Shown here one piece after another: positions 1-11,882 of a stretch of DNA of 64,000 nucleotides. Made by a program: the position numbers and the translations under genes. Where the stretch lies: positions 17,662,945 through 17,726,944 of the forward strand of contig CM029367.1 in the NCBI GenBank assembly GCA_017165825.1, given 5' to 3'. This stretch comes from Hepsetus odoe (lineage: Eukaryota; Chordata; Actinopteri; Characiformes; Hepsetidae). The stretch's first letter is position 1, and every line of letters begins with the position of its first letter. Below the pieces are notes generated by a model, which was not told the origin of the DNA, ran no database searches, and saw only the letters and a list, made by a program, of their open reading frames with translations.

Positions 1-203
1 TGTGTGCAAGTGTACCTAGAAGAACTGATGCTGTTTTGAAGGCAAAGGGTGTTCACACCAAATATTGATTTGATTTAGATTTCTCTTTTGTTCATTCACT
101 GCATTTTGTTGATTGATGAAAATAAATGATTAACACTTCCATTTCTGAAAGCGTTCTTTGTTTACAGCATTTTTCCACACCTGCCTAAAACATTTGCATA
201 GCA
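1..203 (+). mobile_element. Tc1/mariner-like transposon, right end (copy 1, cut by window edge)
   Basis: From position 3 the plus strand encodes the last residues of a Tc1-type transposase (CASVPRRTDAVLKAKG, then HTKY and a TGA stop at 66-68). The terminal inverted repeat follows, ending near GCCTAAAACATTTGCATAGCACTG. The sequence matches the right ends of the copies near 24.7, 30.2, 48.3 and 58.4 kb. The left part lies outside the window. It sits in a gbf1 intron and directly abuts a TG microsatellite. Confidence 0.85.
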
Positions 204-207
204 CTGT

Positions 208-276
<69 letters not shown>
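203..276. repeat. (TG)n then (TA)n microsatellite
   Basis: About 60 bp of nearly pure TG is followed by a short TA run. It lies in a gbf1 intron and touches the end of the Tc1-like copy. The cysteine/valine ORF across it is a repeat artefact. The rest of 277-667 is AT-rich intron with no further feature seen. Confidence 0.95.
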
Positions 277-279
<3 letters not shown>

Positions 280-667
280 TTTTTATTTTTTTTCCCATTT
301 GCAAAGGTGTAATTGCTGTTTCTGGGCAGATAGTGTTTAATGATAAAGTAAGAATGAAAATGACAGATATGAAGATTACAACATTACTACAAATCTTTCA
401 AACAGTGTAGTGTTTTACTCAGGATGATTTGTTTTATAACATTCTTTATTTCCATCATTCGGTTTTGTTCCACAGCACTGTTTTTCATCCCACTTTACCA
501 GCCATGTCAAAAAAGTACATATGAAACCGAAATCGTCTTTTCATTCCGATTTGCACTCATTTTAATTTTTTTCTCTGTTGTCACTTTTAAAAAAAATGTT
601 TATTTCATGTTATTGATGCAAAGAACACGTTCTTTTGTAGTTAATGCATTGTGTGTTTCTTCCACAG

Positions 668-3475
668 CTATTAGATCTTATGCACACACTGCACACAAGA
701 GCAGCCAGTATCTACAGCTCTTGGGCAGAAGAGCAACGCCATCTGGAGGCCAGCGGCAGAAAGATTGAAGCCGATTCTCAGACACTCTGGTCCAGCTGCT
801 GGTGTCCTTTGCTCCAAGGTCACATATACAGCTCAATTACCTCACCAGTAACTGGCTCAAAATTAAGTCAAGCTAAACATTAAGTGACTAAATGGGCTAT
901 TTTTCTATTCTTGCCCTGTGTAGGTGTGAAATATTTTTTTTAAATAGAGACACAACATGGTTCTTCCCAGAATATTTCTTTTTGGCAAAATTTTAGATTA
1001 GAGCATAAAAAATAATATTGTATAATTCTTCAGGATTCGTCATATTAAGGCAGATACATACTTGAAGATTACAAGCAGGTAAGCATGAAGAATAAATTAA
1101 ATATCTCTCACAGGAATGGCCTGGCTGTGCTGTGATGCCAGGAGACAAGTCCGCATGCAGGCTCTCACCTACCTCCAGAGGGCACTACTAGTACATGATC
1201 TACAAACACTGGATGCTGTAGAGTGGGAATCGTGCTTCAATAAGGTCAGTCCATCCCAGTGTGAAATGAGTTTAACACCCAGGAATTTTTGCTGATTAAA
1301 ATAAATTTAAACCCTTCTCTCACAGGTACTGTTTCCGCTGCTGACTAAACTCTTAGACAACATCAGCCCAGCAGACGTAGGGGGTATGGAGGAAACAAGA
1401 ATGAGGGCTTGCACACTGCTCTCAAAGGTATAAAATATATATATTTTACCTCCTGAGCATTTCTGTTTACATAACATTATATTTTTTATTTTACTTTTTT
1501 AAAATCAGCTAAGACAGGTCGGAAAGCAGAGAAATACCCAGTCCATCACCAGGCAGACACACAAACAAACACATGCATGTCACAGTCACACAAAAGGGTA
1601 GTAACGACAGTTCACCTGATGTAAAAGTCTCTGGATTGTGAAACCCACACAGACATGGTGAGAACATACAAACTTCACACAGAAAGAATGCTTGAACTAA
1701 GACCAAGTCATGCTTGTTTTGATGCAACAGTGGTTTGTTCATGTTGCAGTAGAACATGCAGTAAAGTCTGCAGGATAGTTTGAATAATTACAGGCACTTA
1801 GGAAAGAGATGAATCAAGATCTAAGCTTCAATGTACATGTTTGGCCTAGCTGTCTCTAGTTAGCACAATTATTCATAGTGAAATGCAGCGCGCAGTTGTA
1901 ATTATACAAATAAACCAAATCTGATCAGCCTTGCAATGTGAACAATACCATAAACCCATAATACCTGCTTAGATACATTTTTGTAAATATTGAAACTACA
2001 TGTTTGATGTCTTCAGGTGTTCCTCCAGCATCTTTCGCCCCTGCTCTCTCTGCCCACCTTCGCTGCTCTGTGGCTAACCATCCTAGACTTCATGGACAAG
2101 TACATGCATGCTGGCTCCAGTGACCTCTTGGTGAGAAACCAGTGTAGTCTCGCTGTCAACTGCTTATTTTACCCATTTATAGTACAGTCTGTAAGTGAAT
2201 GCATGGTGACAATGTTAAATGTGTCAAAATATCTTTTTGGCACATTGCTGAGTAGTGAAAAGTGCAATGATTTTGAAATTGCTGAACAAATTGTGCACAG
2301 TGTTGGGACAAATCTCCCAATAAAAGTCCAACACACAAGTTATCTCACGAGATGAAATCGGCTCATAGAAAGAAAGACCTAAAAATGACATCTATGTAGA
2401 CCTTCAAAATAATTTTCTTGACCTTCAAAATAATTTTCTTGAACAATCATTGTTAACCTGACACATTGATAGGAAATGAAACAGTTTTTGGATTTGTGTG
2501 TAGGTACATCTAGTAGCTTTAAATCATCAGTTTTTGTTTCATAAAATGCAATATTGACTGTGCTGAGCAGCTGGAGGCAATTCCTGAATCTTTGAAGAAC
2601 ATGTTGCTGGTAATGGACACCGCAGGCATCTTCCACAGTGCAGACTCTCGCACAGGCTACTCTGACCTGTGGGAAATTACCTGGGAGAGGATTGACTGCT
2701 TTCTGCCCCACCTCCGAGAAGAACTCTTCAAACAAGCAGTCATGCCAGGTATACTTTTATTTCAAATAATTCACTCCAGAAGCTGTAGCATTTTTCTTTA
2801 TGATGCTTTTGACCTCATTTTTTTTGCCAGTTGAGTGTGTAGTTTTCACTGATTTTGCTTTACCTTAAATGTGTACAGAGCCTGTCTCTAGTGTTCCTGT
2901 AGAGCCTGCTCCACCTCCTGCTTCTATTTCTCCTGCTTCCTCCCCTGTGCCAGTTCCTGCACCAGTGCCAGCAGCCCCTACAGAGCCAAAGACTCCCAGC
3001 AGACCTGCATCACCGCAGGACATACCAACACCGAGTGCCAACGGTGAGCTTGCAAACCCATTTTTGGCAGAATATGGCCGTCCTTCGGTAAAATTACAGA
3101 GCATAAAGTAGATGACATTTGTTTATGCTGCGCGCTTACAGGACCAACCAGTGCTGCTAAGTATGAGTGAACAGGAGCCCACCAATGTGCTTACCTGGCT
3201 TTTTCTTTGAATTCCTCACAGGGACTGACCGATCATCTCCAGTGCCCCCCTCCACTCCACCTTCTTCCATTACAGCAAAGAGTTCCTCTGAGTCACCAGC
3301 CCCCCTCAGCCAGTCTCCTCTAATACTCCAACCTTTAGCTTCTCCACTGCAGGTGGGCGTGCCCCCCATGTCCTTGCCTATCATTCTGAATCCTGCCCTC
3401 ATTGAAGCCACATCGCCTGTACCCTTGCTACCACCTCGGTCAGCCGAGTCTGCCGATACTTCAGAGGTCAAGTAA
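668..3475 (+). CDS. gbf1: gbf1, 3' part: Golgi brefeldin A-resistant ARF guanine-nucleotide exchange factor 1 (last seven coding exons)
   Basis: GBF1 is the large cis-Golgi/ERGIC Sec7-family GEF that loads GTP on ARF1 for COPI coat recruitment. Only its C-terminal 364 residues are here; the Sec7 domain lies upstream of the window. Coding exons, all GT-AG and phase-consistent, are 668-818, 1114-1244, 1326-1427, 2017-2130, 2571-2748, 2879-3043 and 3222-3475 (TAA at 3473-3475). They sum to 365 codons including stop. Recognisable segments include LLDLMHTLHTRAASIYSSW, ALTYLQRALL, PLLTKLLDNISPADVGGMEE, AALWLTILDFMDKYMHAGSS and LWEITWERIDCFLPHLREE, which correspond to the C-terminal HDS helical region. 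A long proline/serine-rich tail follows. The last about 35 residues (LQPLASPLQVGVPPMSLPII, ending TSEVK) closely match the mammalian GBF1 end as I recall it. The gene converges on macroh2a2. Confidence 0.95.
2399..2440. repeat. Perfect 21-bp tandem duplication in a gbf1 intron
   Basis: Two adjacent identical 21-bp units, each starting GACCTTCAAAATAATTTTC, lie in the intron before the exon at 2571. The identity implies a recent slippage or duplication. No function is apparent. Confidence 0.9.
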
Positions 3476-4725
3476 AACAAACCAATTTGACCTCGGTTTT
3501 CTAGAGGAGCACAGTAAAGGACTGCAGAACTTGCCACACCACTGAGCTCTATAGGCATTAACATTGTCCTGCTTGCCTCATGACCAAGCCAAAATGAAAT
3601 AGAATACATCAGGCCAAGTTTTGGATAGAGAAATGGAGAGCTGAAGAGAAAGAAAGGGGGATGTGCATGCTCCTCATTTCCTACCTAAAATATAACCCCA
3701 CAATGGGCAACACCATGCTATTTAACCTAACCTAATGCCCTTCGGTACTCCAGTTTGCACACATAATATTTATTCAGACTATGCATGCACAACTGGAATA
3801 TGAAGGATGGATCTACAGTGATGGGACCAGATTGCCACTGATTCAAAATTATGCGAGATCCCAGATTTAATATATATGTAAACTACAGTACTTTAGACTA
3901 CTTTTGAAAGTTTCTTTGACAGGAATCATATTAAATAATTTATTTGCTTTAGGGTCAGCATGGTGTGTACTGGATAGGATTTACAGATATACTGGTTATA
4001 CGGACAACACTGTGTTAGAGAAAAGAAACCATAAAAATGGCACTATTACTAACTCTGCATCTCATCACTCAAGATCATTTAAACTGCATTGTATGAAAGA
4101 GTAGAACAATTTGAATATTTTTCCAAGTATTTGACATCAAATAACTTCAGAAATGTTTGCCAAACATATCATTTGGAAACAGTCTACAATCAAAACAGTT
4201 CCCCCAAAAATGTCATCCTTTAAGGGGAGAGTAAATAGTTAAATAATATTTTCTCTTAATTATCCCTGGAGCAGACTTCTTGTCTTCATGAAAAATGGAC
4301 TTATGCTCTCATGTGTAGAACATTCCAGAGGTGTTCCTGAGTTGAGTCTACGGTGACTTAAATGACTGAATGTGCTTTCAGCAGAAATGTGCATGTCAGG
4401 TTTTACTGCGTTTTGATTTTTACTCCTGATAGGTCTTTAAGAAATGTTGTGAATTGAGTACAGTACTGAGCTCACGTCGTTCATTAGTTTATGTTTCTCA
4501 TATTGGTGTTTATCAAAGTTTAACCATTTTGGTTTTAAAGGCCACTTTTGCTAGAATCTTTATGAAATTTTCAGAAAACAAGTACGTGCTCAGTGCATAT
4601 AAAGAACACACATTTTACCTCTAAACATCAGACTGAATTAAATTTAAATTAATAATAACAGTGCATGGTGCCTGGATATCAGAAATGATGATAGATGCTG
4701 TAATTCCATCTGCTGTGCAGCTGAA

Positions 4726-4767
<42 letters not shown>

Positions 4768-5132
4768 CCCCCCCTCCTTTTCCTGTTTTTAACAAGCCAT
4801 AATCTTTAGCTCCCCTTCTAAGGCCTGTTAAAAGCTCAGCTTTTCATTATGAGAGAGAAATATTTAAACACATTTACAGTATGCTTGGTTGCCTCTCCTC
4901 GCAGTACATGTGTACTGAAGAGGAATAACCAAGACAATCTCTTGAGCAGCTGAATTTCTGAATCATTCAGGAATCTTTTTTTTTTTTTTTTTTTGTCGTC
5001 CCATCCCTCCGTAAAGTCCAATGTGCTGTTGTTGTACTGCATTTTAGAAAAATCAGGCACTAATCCTATAGTCAACAGGAAATGACAAAATTTGTATATA
5101 TGAATAAAATGTACTTTTTACAATGTAATAAA
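3476..5132 (+). other. gbf1 3' UTR and downstream flank
   Basis: No coding potential is seen after the gbf1 stop. The first canonical AATAAA signals I find on the plus strand are at 5103-5108 and 5127-5132. The 3' UTR could therefore be about 1.6 kb, although an earlier non-canonical site is possible. Homopolymer T tracts lie at about 4729-4767 and 4978-4994. Confidence 0.4.
5103..5132 (+). terminator. Candidate gbf1 polyadenylation signals (two AATAAA)
   Basis: AATAAA hexamers occur at 5103-5108 and 5127-5132, the first canonical ones after the stop at 3475. No transcript evidence is available, so use is inferred. Confidence 0.35.
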
Positions 5133-5371
5133 TATACGATAAACAAGTTTGTGTTGTAATTTGGATGACAAAGCTAACATGATCTGTATAAATTACAGCA
5201 ACGATGACCTGCAGCAGTTGTGTGCTGTTGCATTCAAATGTATGCTGTTCATTACATCGTTGCCTAGGGCTTATGACCACCTAGGATACATTTTAATAAA
5301 ATAATTTTTATAACGTTGACAACAACTTTTAATAGAAGCCAGTAGGTAGGTGATGACTGTGAGAATGTGTT

Positions 5372-5515
5372 TGTCCTGTGAAGGACTGGCAACCCATCCA
5401 GGGTTTCTCTCATTCTTTCACCCTGAGTTTGGGAATAAGCTTGGCAACCCACGCGACCTTAGTCAGCATATGCAGTTAAGACGATGGGAAGAGGAATGGA
5501 TGGATGAATGGATGG
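5372..5515 (+). repeat. Degenerate retroposon 3' end with GGAT/ATGG tail
   Basis: This is a diverged match to a widespread fish repeat ending: a 'GGACTGGCAACCCATCCAGGG' type start, then 'CACGCGACCTTAGTCAG', ending in GGATGGATGAATGGATGG. Related better-preserved tails lie at 9032, 33533 and 56746. The remainder of 5133-5976 is AT-rich intergenic DNA. Confidence 0.6.
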
Positions 5516-5976
5516 GTGTGTGCTGAACTAAATTCCCTTTGCTTAAAGTGTTGCTTGTTTTAATGATTCCATAATGAAGCATAACGTTTACTCTTCAGTT
5601 TCCTTTTCGTGTCAGTGATGTCTTTCTGTGTGTTGCCTGTGTGGTTAATGGGTTATCAGTCCCAGGCAAAGGCTAGAATGATGCAGATTAATTTGCAAAG
5701 ACAAACTCTTTAATTATTCATGTGGTGTAAAACATCTGTTTTTATTTCAAATCAGAATGAGAAACACTTTTTTTCTTAGTAAACTACCTGTATCAGAAAC
5801 TACACAGGAAATCTAGCTGTAAAACAATGGTTAGAGTCTTTGTACAACATGGAATGTAAAAACAAGGTCAGTCTAAGAATAGAAATGGCAAAAATCAATT
5901 TTCTCTACTCTAAATGAGTCATATGCAGAACAGTGTAACATAAATGCGCACAGTACTTCAATCACAAACATCCTTG

Positions 5977-5982
5977 TTTATT
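5977..5982 (-). terminator. Candidate macroh2a2 polyadenylation signal
   Basis: TTTATT on the plus strand reads AATAAA on the minus strand, about 220 bp after the macroh2a2 stop codon. A second candidate is near 5741-5746. Transcript ends are inferred. Confidence 0.45.
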
Positions 5983-6202
5983 TACCTTCTGAATATACTC
6001 ACAGTACCTTCAGTCACACTACCATCAGGAAAACTGCTGTTGATAGCCTGGATGCTAATGCTTTCAGGTCAGCTTTTTTTTTTTTTTTTTTTAAATGACA
6101 AAAAAAAAATGACGTACAGACAATTCATCTGATGAACACTGAAACATGATAGCATCCAGGCTATGAAACCTAAAACCAAACAAACCCACTGCTGGATGAT
6201 CA

Positions 6203-9200
6203 TCACTTGCTGTCCATTTTGGCCATTTCCTGCAGGTATATCCCAATGCTCTCACTGTCAAACAGCACAAAGTAGATGTTTTTCAACGAGGAGGTGGTAG
6301 CTGAAATAAAATGGTTTGAAATGGCTTTTAGTATCAGCTGGGCTGCGGTTTGCTTTGGGAAGCCGTTTCTGAAAGAAACAAAAAGAAAAGTTCTTTGACC
6401 TAAAAGGAAAATTTTGATCGTCTTCAAATAATTACAGAACAATAGCTGCATTATCACCTGACTTGTAACACCAGCAGCTTGACTTGTGAATAAAGCAGGA
6501 AGCAGATTGCTTTCTATGGTTTTTACCTTCTTTACTGGTAACTGGTATAAACAAGTACTATATGTGATTCGATCACAAGCCGTTGGTGTTAAATACAAGT
6601 GTCAAGGGGCTCATGTACATCCTCGATGAATGTCTGATCGCAGATAAGAAACACATTTAAAAATGAAAATGATAATGTTGCATTTGCGTTGTAAATGCTT
6701 ATCTGTTTTGATCAGTGATGGGCAACAATGCAAGGTCCATTACTCAATGAGCTGAGCTGAGCTATATCAGCCATGTTTCCTATTATGGAACCAGAGCACT
6801 TGAGAAACTGAACTTTGTTATTAAGCTAATTCTGGAACAGTTATTTACTGTCCATTATGCCTATTGAATAAATTATGAAATATAAATAACCACAATTGCT
6901 TTCCTTAACTTTCTTTTTCTTTCAAAGTATAGCTGACTTTATTGTAAACACTTCAAACAGACAGGGGGAGCCTGCCCCCACTGCTTAAGGGGCCTTTCAT
7001 ACAGTTTGTTCACAAGGGACTTTGTTTAAGAAACTATTTCCCTGCCATCTCAGGAAGTGTGTTTTTGTCTGCTGTTGATATGTATCCGATGTCTCTAACT
7101 CTAAATTAAGAGCCCTTTTCTGGTTATTAGAGGAACATAAGTATACTCTGCTCTCACAAAATCAGCTGAGAGCAAATAAGATAAAACGCTGCTCCTTTAA
7201 AAAGGCTTTAAATGTAGGCTTTTGCTGAAAGAATTGCAGTACAACGGTACAAGGAATAAATATGCTACTTGTATGCTTGTTAGGAGCATCATATTTCCAT
7301 GCTTAAACAAGAATTGGCATCAAATGTGAGTCTGCCATAGAAAAAAAATGTAAATGTTTTACATATTTCTCTAGGATACATTTAAGTCTATTAAAAAATA
7401 GTCTTGCTCCACTGTACATACATTTTTAAATGATGGCGTGTGAATTCAAGAGCTGAAGAGCTGATTTCACAGTTAAGGTTATTTGCACAGGCAGCACAGC
7501 AGTTCAAGGCTAATTCAGAAATGCAACCCCTGTGATCCTCTCCTTCTGGATGTGCAATTATTAACGCATGCTATCAGAGTTTATTATCTGGGGTAAAACA
7601 TTAGAAATCGTAGGCACCAACAGTTTACCTTCCAGCTGGCAGAGATGGGAAAGCTACAGATTTGAGTTTCTTATCCTCTGCAGCAGAAAGGCAGTTCTTG
7701 ACTGTCTTTTCCAGCTGATCTTCACACCTCTCTGAGCCCCACTGTGGGACGTTGCAGTGGATGATAAAACGTGCAGCCATCCCACTGGCTTGGCAAACCG
7801 CAACTGCGATTTAATGGGGAAATGATACAGCAGTTTGCAGAGAAAAGAACTAAAACTGCACACAGTATATGTAAATACATGCAATACATCACCAATCTCT
7901 GCAGAAGTATCAGGGTGCTTTTTATTCTACCTGATGCAACCTCCAAAGGGCCTTGCGTTTTCCGCAGCTCTTTCACAGCTTCTAGGAAATCTTTCCCTCC
8001 AGCCTTCTCCAGAGCATTTCCTATATCCACATAAGATGTCAGTACTAATAGTGATAATGAAGAGCATTGCAGTACCAGTACCAGACTACATCACTCAATC
8101 GATCGATAATACAAAGGAAAATGAGTTATTGTTTCCTAAAGGCTACATTCTTGCTGCAAATATGCATTATTACATTTCACACATAATACACATTTCACCA
8201 TAATCATCATATTAAAGTTCACTTACCAACTCCATCTTTCAGGTCAATTTCTGCATTAGTGGGATTAATAATTCCCTCCACTTTGATATTTCCAATTTTG
8301 CTGAGTTCACTCTCTGTAAGGGACAACTAGTACAAATAATAAGAAATGTTAACGCTCATCTTGGAGTGTTACATAAACTCCAGTGTTTCCAGTATGTTAT
8401 CATTACCCTCTCATACATACCTGATGAACACCCACAGACATCCACCAAGGACAATGTGAAAGTGGAAAAATTGACTAAATGCAATATCAAATGCACACCT
8501 TTTGTCCAAGGAACAAACTCTTTGCTGAGAGAATAGTGAATCCCTCTCCTGGTCCATCATCCGTTGTCAAATTGTTGGATGCTTCTTTGTCGTTCTCTGT
8601 ACTCTTCTGTACACAAAGTGATTTTTATAAATAGCAAAGTTTTCTAGGCAACAATAACAACTTAAAAATACAAACAAGATGGTTTTATATGCATGTGCTT
8701 AAAACAATCCCCAAAACACTAATTTGATAGAGAGTACTTTGAGCATATTTCACTGGACTGACCCTAGGTTTACGGCCTGGTTTTCCTCTGCCTTTTTTGG
8801 AGGAGGCTCTCTTCCTGCTCTTGACCTGTTTCTCCGTCTTCTCTGGGACTGTCACCTGTGTGTCAACCTTCACCCTCCCTCCTCTCTTCTTGGAAAGCAG
8901 TTCAGGGTGGATGCGAGGCAGGACACCACCATTTGATATGGTCACTCCTCTAAGCAGCTGCAAAGAAGACAAAGACAAAAAAAAGAAAAACATGGTAAGT
9001 CATTTTAAATGATACTTGGATCATTTAAATCAATCCATCCATCCATCCATTTTCTGCCGCTTGTCCCAAACGAGGTCGTGGGGGAGTGCTGGTGTCCAAC
9101 CCAGCGCACACAGGGCGAGGACGGGGGACGCACCCTGGACAGGTCGCCAGCCCATCGCAGCATTTAAATCCAATTTATTTATCCAATCAATAAGTATTTT

Positions 9201-10493
9201 TCAGCCGACAGCACTCTTTTACATAGCCGTTATGTTTGTGGATTCCACACTGGCCTGAATGCAAGTTCAGTTTCACCCTCTAAAGGAATGTTACATATTA
9301 TCCATAACTAAAAAGTAAAAGTGTTTTTTGTGATTTTTGTTTGACATGTAGCATAATTCAGCCCTGCCTAAAGGAGGAGAGGAATCAGGAAGCATCCTTA
9401 GTTCACATGAGACTCCTTAAGTCATGGGACAGAGATCATTATTGTTAATAACACTTTTGTGGATTCTTAGTAAACATGTTTACATATGCATTCGTTCTTT
9501 TAAGAAAGAAGTAAGAACACTGAGCATATATATATATTTTTTTATGTAATTGAAAAAGCAGTTGGAATTGTTTCTGTACAATAGTGTAATAATTTTATAT
9601 TAATGGCTGTGCAAATGTTTCTTAATGGTTTCATGCTAAGTACATTTTAGGCCTAATCTTCTAAAGCTGAGTAAGCCTTCCCAGTCTTGTCTCCATCATA
9701 AAGGCCTTGTCTCCAAGTTCCCAATTAGTTACTCTGCCGTAAGTAACACAAAGCCCTTCATTATGCAACAACTGTCCATTATAAAAGGCATGTACTTCAA
9801 TCTAATGGCCATCAAGTAGTCTAAAAATAATTATTTTTATAGAGAGCAATTTATCTCTAATTGCTTCTACCTTCCCAGGAAAAAGCGATTTTCAAGTTAT
9901 TTATATTTGACAAATCTATTCCTCCTCTTAAAGTGATGACACTTTGGGGTTTGTCCAGGAGACTGAAATTCCCTGGACAATCTTCCTCTGCTGTACACAC
10001 GACTAAATGCTGATGTACCTGGTTGAGCTCCTCATCATTAGCCACTGCTAACTTGATGTGCCGTGGAGTAATTCTGCCTTTCTTGTTGTCCCTTGCTGCA
10101 TTCCCAGCCAACTCCAAAATTTCAGCTGAACAGATAAATAGAAAAAAATTCAAAAATATAAAAGAATGAAAAGCTGCATGAAAATCACATGCCATTTTTC
10201 AAACCATACTGAGTCTTGAAAGTGTGAAAACATAAAGGGTGGCAGCACCTTTAGGTTTTGTATCAGAATTTAAAGTTATGGTTATAAAAAAAGTTATAAA
10301 AAATGCCTGGCTTGCTCTCACCTGCCAGGTACTCAATGACAGCTGCCATGTACACAGGAGCGCCCATGCCAATGCGGTACTTATGGGTTCCTGTACGCAA
10401 GTACCTCATCATCCTTCCAACAGGAAAAATAACCCCTGCCCGGGCAGAGCGGGACAGCTTGGTGGTCTTCTTCTTCCCTCCTCTGGCTGACAT
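6203..10493 (-). CDS. macroh2a2: macroh2a2: core histone macro-H2A.2, all eight coding exons
   Basis: MacroH2A2 is a vertebrate H2A variant enriched in repressed and facultative heterochromatin. Coding exons in transcript order are 10493-10322, 10125-10019, 8957-8763, 8606-8499, 8326-8227, 8020-7931, 7803-7629 and 6368-6203. They total 1113 nt (370 residues plus TGA), against 372 aa in human macroH2A2. All junctions are GT-AG and in phase. Residues 1-118 form the H2A fold (MSARGGKKKTTKLSRSARAG, GAPVYMAAVIEYLAAEILEL). Residues about 120-185 are a Lys/Arg-rich, H1-like linker. From about residue 176 come GEGFTILSAKSLFLGQK and the macro domain (VEGIINPTNAEIDLKDGVGN, FPKQTAAQLILKAIS), ending FDSESIGIYLQEMAKMDSK. 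The macro core (LSLTESEL, NALEKAGGKDF, CLSAAEDKKLK) resembles paralogue 2 more than macroH2A1, and the nearby col13a1 supports this. The start is the only Met before the canonical N-terminus. Confidence 0.96.
9032..9160 (-). mobile_element. Short GC-rich retroposon tail in a macroh2a2 intron, with target-site duplication
   Basis: The insert begins with CCATCCATCCAT (an ATGG tail on the minus strand) and carries TTCTGCCGCTTGTCCCAAAC and CACCCTGGACAGGTCGCCAG. It is flanked by perfect CATTTAAATC direct repeats at 9022-9031 and 9161-9170, the signature of target-primed insertion. The same family is at 33533 and forms the tail at 56746. Confidence 0.85.
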
Positions 10494-10617
10494 GCTGATT
10501 TAGATACACTAAATATGACATTTTTATTACCGTAGATTCAGAAAAGATATCAGATGAGTGGACTTGTATGAAACAGAAAAAAACAAGATTAAAAACAAAT
10601 GAACATTTTGTGCTCAC

Positions 10618-10653
10618 CTCCTCTTGCTTCACAGTGTCACTGGATAGGTTTAC
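10618..10653 (-). other. Candidate non-coding 5' mini-exon of macroh2a2
   Basis: On the minus strand an acceptor-like CACTGCAG precedes 10653, and a strong donor (GAG|GTGAGCA) follows 10618. This defines a 36-nt segment about 125 bp upstream of the start-codon exon. The start-codon exon would then begin at about 10494 after AAATCAG. It could be a 5' UTR exon or a coincidence. Confidence 0.3.
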
Positions 10654-11849
10654 CTGCAGTGTAGGACAAACAGAGTTAAACATTAGAGGTGCACACCAGA
10701 GTTAGGAAATTAGGGATCATCCTGATATTTGATAGGTTCTAATGTACATATGTCACAGCTCCTATACCAACTCTGATTAAAAAAAAATAAATAAAAAATC
10801 ACATTAAACATTCTGCTCGCAATAAACAGGTTACTGAACATCAGTTTCAAATATTGATCAAATCTACAAATGATTCTTATATTCTTGCCCATCTCTCATC
10901 ATTTAGATGAACCACTTTTACAATGTGATGGAAAAATGAAACCTTCTCGGCCTCAAAAACAAAGACAGAATAATCTGGATTTAAATACAATGGAATAATA
11001 AAAAAACTGGCCTCTCCATCAAAAGGTATTCATCTTTTTAATGGCACTCAGTACCTTGACAATGTTCTTTTTTACTGAGCACCTATGCACAAAAAAGGAG
11101 AAAGTGATCCAGCTAAAATGCCCATCCAGTAAACACTGCTGTCCTCATTTTCCAGACGAGTTTGAACGCAGTGCTGATAAGAGCACAGCAGGCAAACCTT
11201 AAACAAGCCTCGTTCAATGCGCTGTTTTATAATAACATTTGCTCTAGAGCGTGAGCTGCAGTCCTGCTTTGCATTCTGATGCCTGCAGATATCTCCCTGG
11301 CATCAATTTCACTGCGAAATGTTTTGCTGAAAGAGTAATAAAGCAACGCCTCGGGCTTCGTGCAGCGTTTCTGTAACCTGTTCCTACAGGAAGCCTTTAG
11401 AGGCGTCTCCACGCGTCCGGATCCTCAGCGCCGTGCGAGCGGAGCAGGCCAGTCCGGGCAGTTCTGGACAAATAACACATTTCCCTTTCAGGACACAATA
11501 TGAGTCTTTTAAAGGGGAAATTAAAATGAGGAGAAACTGAAGACGCTAATAATGCCACGCTGAACAACCAACACAGGGCCAAAAAGGAAGAATCGTTTCT
11601 CTGCGCTCGTTTTCAAAGTGAGCCGTTTCTGTTCCTAACCTGGCGTGAAGCTAGAAAGGGGCGGGGCTTCGAAACAAACCCCGGACAGACAGTTTAATGC
11701 GAGGGGAGCTCTTTAGACTCCCGCTCTCTTTACAAAATCTCAGCGACGCAGCGCTATTAGCTGGATGTTTCTCGTCAGAAAACCGCGACGCGTTCGTTCG
11801 CACTGCCCGCGCTCGTCTCGCTCGTCCTCCAAAACAAAAGGGCTGAGGC

Positions 11850-11863
11850 GTAACCACGGCAAC
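11850..11863. promoter_or_regulatory. RFX-type X-box
   Basis: GTAACCACGGCAAC fits the bipartite RFX consensus (GTNRCC, 0-3 nt spacer, RGYAAC). It sits in the CpG island 12 bp from a CRE-like TGACGTCG (11875-11882). RFX and CREB/ATF factors commonly act at paired sites. Occupancy is inferred. Confidence 0.55.
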
Positions 11864-11874
11864 GGGCCTGCTGG

Positions 11875-11882
11875 TGACGTCG
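11875..11882. promoter_or_regulatory. CRE-like site
   Basis: TGACGTCG differs from the CREB/ATF palindrome TGACGTCA at one base. It is close to the X-box at 11850-11863 in the same island. Confidence 0.45.

Noticed and set aside
216..410. ORF beginning MCVCVCVC
   Set aside because: Translation of the TG microsatellite and flanking intron.
2017..2355. Continuous ORF from the gbf1 exon into its intron
   Set aside because: Read-through past a good donor at 2131. The reading resumes correctly at 2571.
3157..3609. 150-codon minus-strand ORF opposite the last gbf1 exon
   Set aside because: Antisense shadow of the proline/serine-rich gbf1 coding sequence.
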